Shown here piece by piece: positions 7,903 through 14,727 of a DNA stretch of 30,302 nt (positions are counted from its first letter, which is position 1; every line of letters begins with the position of its first letter). Position numbers and translations under genes: made by a program. Below the pieces are notes generated by a model, which saw only the letters and a list, made by a program, of their open reading frames with translations, was not told where the DNA came from and did no database searches. Source of the stretch: a virus. The DNA is taken from IMG/VR virus record IMGVR_UViG_3300008107_006570, positions 1 to 30,302 of that record, one strand, 5' to 3'.

Positions 7903-9171
7903 TTACTTACTTACCATTTTTAATTTAGGTAACTGCATTGGTTGAAACGTTGGTTGTTTCTTACTATAAATACCATACTGATTTAAAATAGTATCAAACA
8001 ATTTAGTCATTTTTGATAAACTGAAATTTTGTTTATTTTGCTTTCCCAATTGGAATGAATTCACTTTGTACTTATCATAGCTTTTGTAAACATCTTTAAT
8101 TACTGGTAATGACTTGGAAACATTTACATTAAACCACTTTGCTTCTTTTAATAAAAAGTTATCTGCCGCTGATTCATGTACTTCTTTCAATTCACCTTCT
8201 AATAATACTGCTCCACTTTTTAAGAAATCCAAATGACCACTCCAATTAGAAACAATTACAGGCTTACCTGTTAAACTGAATTCTAATAATGGTCTACCAA
8301 AACCTTCACCTTTTGTGAAATTTATCATTGCTTTTACTTTTGGATGTTCATATAATCCATTCATTTGAGCAGATGTTAAATCGCCATGCAATAGATAAAC
8401 CGGCACGCTTTTATAATCCTTACCCAACGTTTCTCTTATTTTAGAAACCAATCTTTCTCTATCCATTATACTAAAGCCAGCGGTTGATGTTTTTAGAATT
8501 AGAGCAGGTTTTACCTTTTCATTTTTAAAAGCCATTGCGAATGTTTTAATCATCATTCCCACATTCTTTCTATCTTCTCCTAAATCACCTTTTAACCAAT
8601 GTCCTACAAATAGGAATGCAAAATCTTCTTTAACTTCATCCAATTCGGAAATATGTGCTACTACTTCAGTTCCAAAATCGTTTTCATCAAATCCTTCAAA
8701 AAGAACTTCTACGGGTTTTTGTATCCTATGTTGTGCAATTAATTGCTTAGTTTTATTATCTTGCTCATTATAAACAGTATCAACTAAACTTTTCTTAGCG
8801 TGTTCGGATGGAGTTATAATCAAATCCATTCGGTTACATCCGTGAATCCAATCTAATGCACAATGCGTTGTTTCGATTCCAGCAGTAATTCCGATATTAT
8901 AGTGTCCTAATGGTTGAAACTCATTTGGTACAGTGACCTGAATATATACATCTGGCTTTTGCTCTGGCTTTTGGATAATATTATCTACAATCCATTTATG
9001 AAATTCATTATCATAATTTAATGCATCCATTGGAGTTGCCCCCCAACGAATACTAATTACTTTTATTTCGAACTTATCTAACTTATATAATGAATGTAAT
9101 AAATCTCTCGCATGGTCTCCGTATCCACTTCTCGTTGCTACGGGTGCCTGAAATACTAATGTTGGTTTCAT
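7903..9171 (-). CDS. GT-B glycosyltransferase, family 4-like
   Basis: The 422-aa protein has two Rossmann-like halves. The N-terminal half opens with FQAPVATRSGYGDHARDL, an acceptor-domain loop like that of GT4 enzymes. The C-terminal half contains FLFVGHWLKGDLGEDRKN and the donor-site motif KGEGFGRPLLEFSLTGKPVI, the E-x7-E pattern that binds the nucleotide diphosphate of the donor. The usual GT4 position between these is intact, so it should be active. It begins 1 nt after the stop of the upstream GT4-like gene, with which it may form a functional pair. No membrane anchor. Donor and acceptor unknown. Confidence 0.8.
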   Translation of the reverse strand: MKPTLVFQAPVATRSGYGDHARDLLHSLYKLDKFEIKVISIRWGATPMDALNYDNEFHKWIVDNIIQKPEQKPDVYIQVTVPNEFQPLGHYNIGITAGIETTHCALDWIHGCNRMDLIITPSEHAKKSLVDTVYNEQDNKTKQLIAQHRIQKPVEVLFEGFDENDFGTEVVAHISELDEVKEDFAFLFVGHWLKGDLGEDRKNVGMMIKTFAMAFKNEKVKPALILKTSTAGFSIMDRERLVSKIRETLGKDYKSVPVYLLHGDLTSAQMNGLYEHPKVKAMINFTKGEGFGRPLLEFSLTGKPVIVSNWSGHLDFLKSGAVLLEGELKEVHESAADNFLLKEAKWFNVNVSKSLPVIKDVYKSYDKYKVNSFQLGKQNKQNFSLSKMTKLFDTILNQYGIYSKKQPTFQPMQLPKLKMVSK

Positions 9172-9172
9172 A

Positions 9173-10552
9173 TTATAACTCTATTAATTTAAATTTTTGT
9201 TTTGGTTTCCAATTTTCGAATGCACCTTCCATACCTTCCACTAATGCATCACACATAGCTTCTCTACTTAATTTTCCTTCACCCATAAAATGCTTTCTAC
9301 CTTTTAATCCTGCTGATTTTCTATCTTCTTTTGGCGTTTGATACCAATCCATAATCAATGGTGCTACATCTTCAAAATCAATTCTATCATCAAAAATATA
9401 TGGAGTAGGAACTGAACCTGTTGTTGAACGAACTGGCCAAATTGGTTTTACCCAATCTCCCCAAACTACACTTGCTTTTTTATGCTTATCGTGTAAAGAA
9501 CCAATTTCTAAATAATCTTCTGCGGTTAATAATTTACCCGTACCATTTTCTCTAAATCCACATTGGTCTTGCAATCCACCCGTTACAGTTGTAATGATTG
9601 GAGTCCCTGCCATTACTGATTCCGCAGTTCCTAATCCGAATCCTTCGTTAGATGATAACATAATAGTTACATCTGCCAAATTGTAAAGATAGTTTAATTC
9701 TTCTTCTTTTAATTTTTCATCAACAAATATAATATTTGCATCTGGCATTAAATGTTCTGCTGTTTTTATTAAATCAGTACCATGCTCTTCAACGGGTCTA
9801 GTTTTCATAACTAAAACAACCTTATCTCTTTTTTCTTCTGGCAATGCTTCTCTAAATGCATTGAATGCTAACATCACATCAATTGGTTGCTTTCTTCTGA
9901 TATTTCTATTTGTCCAATAAAGAACAAATTCATATTCTTTATCACCAAAAATTCTTTCTTTAAAATCTTTTGGAACTTCTACTGGTTTGTAGATATCTGA
10001 ACGGATACCATGTGGTACATAGCTTACTTGCCAATCTTCAGGCTTAGTCCAATGTTTTTCTTTATCCCAACTCCAAACTCTTTTAGTAATACCATAGGTT
10101 TGCTTTGAGATACATCCAATCCAATCACAACTTTCGTAATAATCTCTATTGTATTTTGGGTCTGGCAAATCATCCCAAATGTGATAAAAGAAAAGGGGAA
10201 CTGATTGACGAATTTCATGCTCAATCTCATACAACCAAATCCAATATCTAGGGTCGGTGAAGTGTAAGATAGCATCTGGCTTTTCCATCATCAATAACTG
10301 ACGAATAACATCGGGATTACCATATCCATCAAATGGATAAATTTTTACGTTAGCATCTTCTACGCCTGTTTGCTTTCTAACATCTTCATTTAAATCAAAT
10401 ATTTTTCCTGCTTCAGGGTGTTTGATTGCTGCACCTAATTGTACCCAATCGTATTTGTGAACTGTTCCTAAAACCAATTGCTTTGACATATTGGCTATAC
10501 CACTAGCCATTCGAAGGTCATCGGACAGTAACAAGATTTTTTTCTTTGCCAT
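9173..10552 (-). CDS. GT-B glycosyltransferase, family 4-like
   Basis: A 459-aa GT-B enzyme. The N-terminus KKKILLLSDDLRMASGIANM is a first Rossmann strand with a glycine/serine loop. The C-terminal domain carries TNRNIRRKQP and SSNEGFGLGTAESVMAGTPI, the E-x7-E donor-phosphate motif. The middle of the chain includes YVPHGIRSDIYKP, a family-typical hinge. It is longer than its downstream neighbour and only distantly similar to it outside the donor motif. It is the first gene of the sugar cluster after the RHH regulator, separated by 16 nt with AATAAGTTATG at the start, so it may be co-transcribed from the regulator's promoter. Confidence 0.8.
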   Translation of the reverse strand: MAKKKILLLSDDLRMASGIANMSKQLVLGTVHKYDWVQLGAAIKHPEAGKIFDLNEDVRKQTGVEDANVKIYPFDGYGNPDVIRQLLMMEKPDAILHFTDPRYWIWLYEIEHEIRQSVPLFFYHIWDDLPDPKYNRDYYESCDWIGCISKQTYGITKRVWSWDKEKHWTKPEDWQVSYVPHGIRSDIYKPVEVPKDFKERIFGDKEYEFVLYWTNRNIRRKQPIDVMLAFNAFREALPEEKRDKVVLVMKTRPVEEHGTDLIKTAEHLMPDANIIFVDEKLKEEELNYLYNLADVTIMLSSNEGFGLGTAESVMAGTPIITTVTGGLQDQCGFRENGTGKLLTAEDYLEIGSLHDKHKKASVVWGDWVKPIWPVRSTTGSVPTPYIFDDRIDFEDVAPLIMDWYQTPKEDRKSAGLKGRKHFMGEGKLSREAMCDALVEGMEGAFENWKPKQKFKLIEL

Positions 10553-10568
10553 AACTTATTTTGTTCTC

Positions 10569-10766
10569 TTAAAATTGTGAACCACTAATTTGTAATGTAG
10601 TGTATTCGTTTAATTGTTTTCTAAATTCTTCGTTTTTCGTATAAAGGTCTAAAGTTCTATTAACAAGTCTTTGAAAATTTAATCCACCTTGAATTGTAGC
10701 TATTTTAAAATCCTCATCATATAACCTTTTTATAACCTTAACCGTAGTTAATTTTAAATCTGCCAT
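10569..10766 (-). CDS. Small ribbon-helix-helix (Arc/CopG-like) transcriptional regulator
   Basis: From the ATG at 10766 the protein has 65 aa. Its layout is that of an RHH dimer: a short strand (DLKLTTVKVI, residues 3-12), helix A (KRLYDEDFKIATI), a GG turn, then helix B (LNFQRLVNRTLDLYTKNEEFRKQL). A start at 10790 would add eight residues translated from the inverted repeat at 10778-10801, so the later ATG is preferred. That repeat fills the gap upstream and overlaps the only plausible promoter, which suggests autoregulation. The fold call rests on pattern, since no exact family motif can be proven by eye. The gene lies between the Cas4-like nuclease and the GT cluster. Confidence 0.55.
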   Translation of the reverse strand: MADLKLTTVKVIKRLYDEDFKIATIQGGLNFQRLVNRTLDLYTKNEEFRKQLNEYTTLQISGSQF

Positions 10767-10777
10767 AGTTAATAATA

Positions 10778-10801
10778 TTTGTATATACATATATATACAA
10801 A
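10778..10801. promoter_or_regulatory. Perfect 10-bp inverted repeat, probable operator of the RHH gene
   Basis: The arms TTTGTATATA and TATATACAAA are exact reverse complements separated by CATA. The element occupies most of the 38-nt gap between the nuclease stop and the RHH start. On the minus strand the TTTG of one arm is at the -33 position relative to a poor -7 box (TATTATTA, 10770-10777), which ends 3 nt before the ATG. The repeat therefore coincides exactly with the -33 element and the 20-nt spacer. A dimeric repressor bound here would block the promoter. With no G/C-rich stem it is unlikely to be a terminator. Confidence 0.55.
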
Positions 10802-10804
10802 AAA

Positions 10805-11665
10805 TTATTTTCCATCACAATGTGTTCCATAAAATTCACACCATCCGCATAGTTTAGATGGTTTCTTAAAAAAATCTACATCGGTTCTATATGAACCATC
10901 TGGATTAAATACATTATCCACAAATGCATTAAACTCATTCCAAGCTTTATTAATAGATGGTTTACCATTTGCCGGAACGTGTCTACTAATGCGTGGAATT
11001 ACATAATCAGTATTTTCGGAAACTTTTCTTTTTAGAATGATAAACTCAACATCTATCATATCCATAGAAACTCCTAACATTTCTGAATAGAATTTTTTGT
11101 AAAGAAGTATTTGTGCGTTCTTAGTTGGGTCTTTCTTTTGGTATTTACTCCAACCCGATGTAGATGTTTTGAAATCTATAATTCTATACTTACCATCGAA
11201 AGTACTTCTAACTACCAAATCTATAAATCCTAAGAAATTAATATGTTCTCTGATTTTTGTATTGATTGGTTGTTCGATTGCTACTAATTCATCATACTTT
11301 AAAGAAAAAAAGTTATTGAAATTTTTAGATTTTTGAAAGTAATCTAAAATAAGATTACCATCTTCTAAAAATTCTACTAATTCTTCTTTACTACAAATTG
11401 GGTCTTTACCTTCGTTGGATTCTTTGAGAAAGATTTCTCTCATTTTTTCTTTAAGAAATGCTTTCGTATCCATTCCCTTATCCGCTTGTGATTTGGAGAT
11501 ACGAAGGCATCTACTTAAATACTCTTGCAACGTTTCGTGCATTGCTGAACCAAATACTGAATGTATATTGGATGTGGATTGTGATAATCCATCTATGTAA
11601 CTTAGTTTATATTGTTGTGGGCAACTGCTCCACATACTATATTGTGAAAATGATACTCTAGCCAT
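10805..11665 (-). CDS. Cas4/RecB-like PD-(D/E)XK nuclease with iron-sulfur cysteines
   Basis: The 286-aa protein has the Cas4/AddB-type nuclease order: SQYSMWSSCPQQYK (residues 7-20) with first cysteine C15, FGSAMHETLQEYL with H43, FLGFIDLVV with D149, IDFKTS with D164 and K166, and Q185 after that. The C-terminus KLCGWCEFYGTHC gives C273-x2-C276-x6-C283. Together with C15 these make the four-cysteine arrangement that holds an Fe-S cluster in Cas4/AddB exonucleases. It probably resects DNA in recombination-dependent replication or degrades host DNA. It has its own promoter: the -7 box ends 4 nt before the ATG. The neighbouring genes encode the clamp loader and the RHH regulator. Confidence 0.8.
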   Translation of the reverse strand: MARVSFSQYSMWSSCPQQYKLSYIDGLSQSTSNIHSVFGSAMHETLQEYLSRCLRISKSQADKGMDTKAFLKEKMREIFLKESNEGKDPICSKEELVEFLEDGNLILDYFQKSKNFNNFFSLKYDELVAIEQPINTKIREHINFLGFIDLVVRSTFDGKYRIIDFKTSTSGWSKYQKKDPTKNAQILLYKKFYSEMLGVSMDMIDVEFIILKRKVSENTDYVIPRISRHVPANGKPSINKAWNEFNAFVDNVFNPDGSYRTDVDFFKKPSKLCGWCEFYGTHCDGK

Positions 11666-11701
11666 ATAACAAATATACGAAATTTATTTTAATAAACCAA
11701 A
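11666..11701 (-). promoter_or_regulatory. Bacteroidota-type promoter, leaderless, for the Cas4-like nuclease gene
   Basis: On the minus strand, TTTG at 11701-11698, a spacer of exactly 20 nt, then TATATTTG at 11677-11670, which fits the Bacteroidota -33/-7 consensus TTTG...TAnnTTTG. Only four bases (TTAT) separate the -7 box from the ATG at 11665, so the transcript should start at or within one base of the start codon. The -33 element lies just upstream of the clamp-loader stop codon's 3' side. Confidence 0.75.
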
Positions 11702-11704
11702 GAA

Positions 11705-12157
11705 TTATATCTTTAATTTGAGTTTCGTAATTTGTTTTTTATCTATTCCGTATTTCTCACAAATATATTTAATATTCTCCCTACCTTCTCTAGTAGAGTA
11801 AAGAATATCAATGTATTCTACTGCCTGTGATTCTGGCACTGTAAAATCTTTCTTAATCAATTCAACTAAAAACTCTTCATATTTATCTTCCGATTTACCC
11901 TTTGTATATTTTAAATATTGCTTACCTTTTGGTAGAACATTAATATACAATTTGTACATTTCCTTTGGCTGAAGAGTTTGAGTTAAAGGTAATAATGATG
12001 CAACAAGTTCAACCCATTCCGGCTTCATTGATAGGAATCGATTAATCATAAAGTTACTCCACGATTTCAAATCCTCTTCCGATAACTTATCGAAATAGTT
12101 CGGGTCTTGCTCCGCCGTAATTGCATTAAGATGGTCGAATAACTTTTTAGCTGCCAT
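11705..12157 (-). CDS. Clamp loader small subunit, T4 gp62-like
   Basis: The 150-aa protein resembles T4 gp62, the non-ATPase subunit of the gp44/62 clamp loader. The diagnostic stretch is SNFMINRFLSMKPEWVEL ... MYKLYINVLPKGKQYLKYTK, which parallels the gp62 segment with a conserved PRGKRYGKW core. The rest is helical, with no ATP-binding motif, as expected for the collar subunit. Operon position supports it: the gp44-like subunit is two genes upstream, and the sliding clamp and polymerase lie further upstream. The start overlaps the upstream stop as TAATG. It is shorter than T4 gp62 (187 aa) but complete at both ends. Confidence 0.75.
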   Translation of the reverse strand: MAAKKLFDHLNAITAEQDPNYFDKLSEEDLKSWSNFMINRFLSMKPEWVELVASLLPLTQTLQPKEMYKLYINVLPKGKQYLKYTKGKSEDKYEEFLVELIKKDFTVPESQAVEYIDILYSTREGRENIKYICEKYGIDKKQITKLKLKI

Positions 12158-12396
12158 TATTTTTCTTCTTTTACACTTTTTAATTCTTCAGGTAAAAATT
12201 CATCCAATGGTTTACCGCAATTAGTACACAAAGGTACTTCGAATGGCATTACAGTATCTCTATCACCACCGGTTAATAATTTAGATGCCTTACGGAATCT
12301 ATAACCTAACATAAAAAGTAAATTACCACATTCACACGGAATATCGCGTGTATCTTTTAAATCGATTTGTGGTTGTTGGAATTGTTCGTTTATCAT
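12157..12396 (-). CDS. Small zinc-ribbon-like hypothetical protein
   Basis: A 79-aa protein with a C-x-C pair (C21, C23 in PCECGN) and a C-x2-C pair (C57, C60 in LCTNCGKP), spaced 33 residues apart like the two knuckles of a zinc ribbon. The C-terminus is acidic and lysine-rich. It lies between the two clamp-loader subunit genes and overlaps both by ATGA and TAATG, so it is translated in step with them. I do not know a named family. A role in the replisome or in late transcription, which uses the sliding clamp in T4, is possible but unproven. Confidence 0.65.
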   Translation of the reverse strand: MINEQFQQPQIDLKDTRDIPCECGNLLFMLGYRFRKASKLLTGGDRDTVMPFEVPLCTNCGKPLDEFLPEELKSVKEEK

Positions 12397-13340
12397 TTTA
12401 TAATATTTAAAATTTGAATAATTGTGCTCATAAACACTATTTCTTTATCTACTACTAAAGCATCTTTAGATAATCCATCTGCAATAGTAAGTATTACATT
12501 TGCCGTATTTCCACTTGCATATTCATCAACTTTATCATATAACATTGTGTACATTTCTGAATAGTCATTTAAACGATTATCTGCTACTGCTTGTCTAATG
12601 TTTATGAATAAGTTTCTTTTATCATTTGATGATTTAAGTAACTCAATCAATTTGGTTTGGAAGTTTGATTCGACCATAATCGAATGGTCTACTTTCAACT
12701 CGCCTTTAGCCGATTGTAATTGGCAAGTATTTAAGATTCTACGGATATCAGGGTAATATGAATTGATAATATCAGCCATATTCTTTGGTTCGTACTTAAT
12801 CTTTTCCGAATCTAAAATCTTAGCAACCTGAACGGCTACATCTTTTTTAGTTGGCGGAGTGATAGCAAACGATTGACATCTACTTTGAATCGGGTCGATA
12901 ATCTTTTCAATGTAGTTACAAGTCAAAATGAATCTACAATGTTTACTGAATGTTTCCATTAAGTTACGAAGGATTGCCTGTGCATTTGGAGTCATATAAT
13001 CAAACTCATCCAAAATGATAACTTTAAATCCTGCAAAACCTACCGATGATGCGAAGTTCTTTACTTTGTTACGAACGGTATCCACATTGTTTTCATCCGA
13101 TGCGTTGATAATCATATGGTCACATTTGATTGTGTTTACGATTAACTTTGCTAATGTGGTTTTACCTGTACCCGCCTTACCATAAAGTAGTAAGTGAGGT
13201 ATATCGTTATTATCCAAATATTGTTGAATAGTTTCTTTGATGGTTTCATTACCAACGTAATCAGCTAATGTTTGTGGGCGGTATTTCTCCACCCACAAAC
13301 TATGCTCTCTTTTATTAATATCGTTTGCGAAAAAGCTCAT
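12393..13340 (-). CDS. Clamp loader large subunit (AAA+ ATPase), T4 gp44/RFC-like
   Basis: The 315-aa protein is a full RFC/gp44-type AAA+ ATPase. The RFC N-terminal box is WVEKYRPQTLADYVG (residues 16-30), followed by Walker A GKAGTGKT (54-61), Walker B ILDEFD (109-114), sensor 1 LTCNY and the arginine-finger motif SRC (153-155). The remaining 150 residues form the lid and collar helices. With gp62-like protein it opens the gp45-like clamp and loads it at primer ends using ATP. The TGA overlaps the zinc-ribbon gene's ATG. It sits 3 nt after the MazG-like gene. Motifs are complete with no sign of damage. Confidence 0.93.
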   Translation of the reverse strand: MSFFANDINKREHSLWVEKYRPQTLADYVGNETIKETIQQYLDNNDIPHLLLYGKAGTGKTTLAKLIVNTIKCDHMIINASDENNVDTVRNKVKNFASSVGFAGFKVIILDEFDYMTPNAQAILRNLMETFSKHCRFILTCNYIEKIIDPIQSRCQSFAITPPTKKDVAVQVAKILDSEKIKYEPKNMADIINSYYPDIRRILNTCQLQSAKGELKVDHSIMVESNFQTKLIELLKSSNDKRNLFINIRQAVADNRLNDYSEMYTMLYDKVDEYASGNTANVILTIADGLSKDALVVDKEIVFMSTIIQILNIIK

Positions 13341-13343
13341 AAA

Positions 13344-13643
13344 TTAATTTTTTACAAATACTCCGTTTACAGTTTTACCTGTTCTATCTTTTATCTCATT
13401 CCATGCTGCTTCTAAACATTCAGCTGGCTCTAAACCTAATTGTTTAGATAAAATAATAAGAGTTACAAACGAATCACCGATACCATCTTTGATTTCTTCA
13501 TCTTTTGATTTCAATAATGCACCTGCCGTTTCGCCTACTTCTTCTAACACCTTTAACATTTGCTTTGGTGCATTATCAGGAACTAAAATTCCCTTATCGT
13601 GTGCCCATTGGGTCACATTTTCTATTAAATTATCAAAACTCAT
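13344..13643 (-). CDS. MazG-like nucleotide pyrophosphohydrolase
   Basis: The 99-aa protein is an all-helical NTP-PPase of the MazG type. KVLEEVGETAGAL gives the acidic cluster E34, E35, E38, and KDGIGDSFVTLI gives D53 and D57, the second half of the magnesium site. The length is that of a single MazG domain, which dimerises. In phages such enzymes hydrolyse non-canonical or surplus NTPs or lower alarmone levels. Here it lies between the clamp and clamp-loader genes, so a nucleotide-pool role during replication is likely. If this phage uses modified nucleotides, a sanitising role is also conceivable. Confidence 0.8.
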   Translation of the reverse strand: MSFDNLIENVTQWAHDKGILVPDNAPKQMLKVLEEVGETAGALLKSKDEEIKDGIGDSFVTLIILSKQLGLEPAECLEAAWNEIKDRTGKTVNGVFVKN

Positions 13644-13646
13644 ATT

Positions 13647-13946
13647 TTAGTTTTTATTTTCTTGTTGTCTTTGAATTTTAGATTCTTCGCTAATTGGTCT
13701 TGGGAATATACTAAATTCCATACCATTTTGTCTGAAAGTTAACTTATCACTTTCGTTTGGTTGAATTTGTAATACCAAAGGAGATGGTTCTTGTCCTTCA
13801 TTTTGCCAAGCGAATACTATCGGTTCATTATTGAAAAATTGAAAACACCATTCCGCATCTTCTATAATTTTTGGTTGTTCCATTTGAACACTACCTTGCT
13901 CTTGTGGAAACAATTCTAATTGTTCGAATTCTTTTTTCTTTGCCAT
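13647..13946 (-). CDS. Hypothetical small acidic protein
   Basis: A 99-aa protein starting MAKKKEFEQLELFPQEQG. Its middle alternates hydrophobic and polar residues (AEWCFQFFNNEPIVFAWQNE, LVLQIQPNESDKLTF), which suggests a small beta sandwich or barrel. The C-terminus is charged and Gln-rich. It has one cysteine, no membrane segment and no motif I know. It lies 4 nt from the clamp gene and 3 nt from the MazG-like gene, so it is expressed with the replisome. The N-terminal EQLELF resembles short clamp- or partner-binding peptides, but that is speculation. Confidence 0.65.
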   Translation of the reverse strand: MAKKKEFEQLELFPQEQGSVQMEQPKIIEDAEWCFQFFNNEPIVFAWQNEGQEPSPLVLQIQPNESDKLTFRQNGMEFSIFPRPISEESKIQRQQENKN

Positions 13947-13950
13947 TTTA

Positions 13951-14664
13951 TTAGTTTTGAATTTCTACTAAATAATATTTACAAACGAACTCATCGATAA
14001 TGAATTCAACGTGCGCCAATCCATCAGCCGATACTTTAAGTTTAGCAGCGGTTGCTTCTTTGTTAGCCGTTAAGATTTCTTTAAGATACTTAGCGGAGAA
14101 AGAGATTGGTTTAACTTCACCAGCGTAACCTTTTTCACAAGTGAATGTTACTCTATTTGTAGAAATGGTTGAATAACCGATAGCCATTTTCAAATCACCA
14201 CCTTCGGTAAATACAGTGAATGTATCGATATCACTCAATGCACCCTTTGCTTTGATAAACTTATCAATCATAGTAGATGCCATCTCAATTGAGATACCAA
14301 ATTCTGGCAATACCTTCAAATCAGGCACCGCAGGAATTACACCTAAATCAGCCAATTGATATGAAGTTTCGGTTTCATCTGAAACCAATTTTAATACGGT
14401 AGCTTTATCGCCAGCCATATCAACATTTAAAGATAAATCATTATCTAAAATGCCTAATAAATTTTTTAACAATGATGTAGTATAAATACCAACATTGAAT
14501 GGTTTTGATGTAAAGCCATTAAAATCCACTTCACCCAGCATTGTCTTATCATCTGAAATGAAACGTACAGATAATTTGTTTCCTTCTGCGTTCCATGCTA
14601 CCGATTCGATTACTCCACCTAATGAGTACTTCTGAATGAATCTTTGTAAATTGTTTTTGTTCAT
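13951..14664 (-). CDS. DNA polymerase sliding clamp, T4 gp45-like
   Basis: A 237-aa protein close in length to T4 gp45 (228 aa). The N-terminus FIQKYSLGGVIESVAW, the central strand-rich region VLKLVSDETETSYQLADLG and the C-terminal FIIDEFVCKYYLVEIQN follow the two-domain clamp fold, which trimerises around DNA. No catalytic residues are expected. It comes directly after DNA polymerase and before the clamp-loader genes, the expected T4-like neighbourhood. It is the only gene in this block preceded by a strong promoter with a real leader, so clamp and clamp loader may be expressed at higher or different times than polymerase. Confidence 0.85.
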   Translation of the reverse strand: MNKNNLQRFIQKYSLGGVIESVAWNAEGNKLSVRFISDDKTMLGEVDFNGFTSKPFNVGIYTTSLLKNLLGILDNDLSLNVDMAGDKATVLKLVSDETETSYQLADLGVIPAVPDLKVLPEFGISIEMASTMIDKFIKAKGALSDIDTFTVFTEGGDLKMAIGYSTISTNRVTFTCEKGYAGEVKPISFSAKYLKEILTANKEATAAKLKVSADGLAHVEFIIDEFVCKYYLVEIQN

Positions 14665-14695
14665 AATCTAGTTTTTAAATTTTATGTTATTGTTA

Positions 14696-14727
14696 CAAAT
14701 ATAAGAAAAACTTTTTAATATTCCAAA
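14696..14727 (-). promoter_or_regulatory. Bacteroidota-type promoter for the sliding clamp operon
   Basis: On the minus strand, TTTG at 14727-14724, exactly 20 nt of spacer, then TATATTTG at 14703-14696. The ATG is at 14664, so the predicted leader is about 27 nt, AT-rich and without a Shine-Dalgarno match. The element begins right after the polymerase stop codon. It is the one member of the promoter set here that is not leaderless. Confidence 0.75.

Noticed and set aside
9724-9731. TATATTTG box on the minus strand inside the GT4 gene
   Set aside because: No TTTG lies 20 nt upstream and no gene starts nearby. The same holds for the boxes at 11760 and 25299.
10778-10801. Inverted repeat read as an intrinsic terminator
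   Set aside because: The stem has only one G or C per arm and no following U-run on the minus strand. An operator is more likely.
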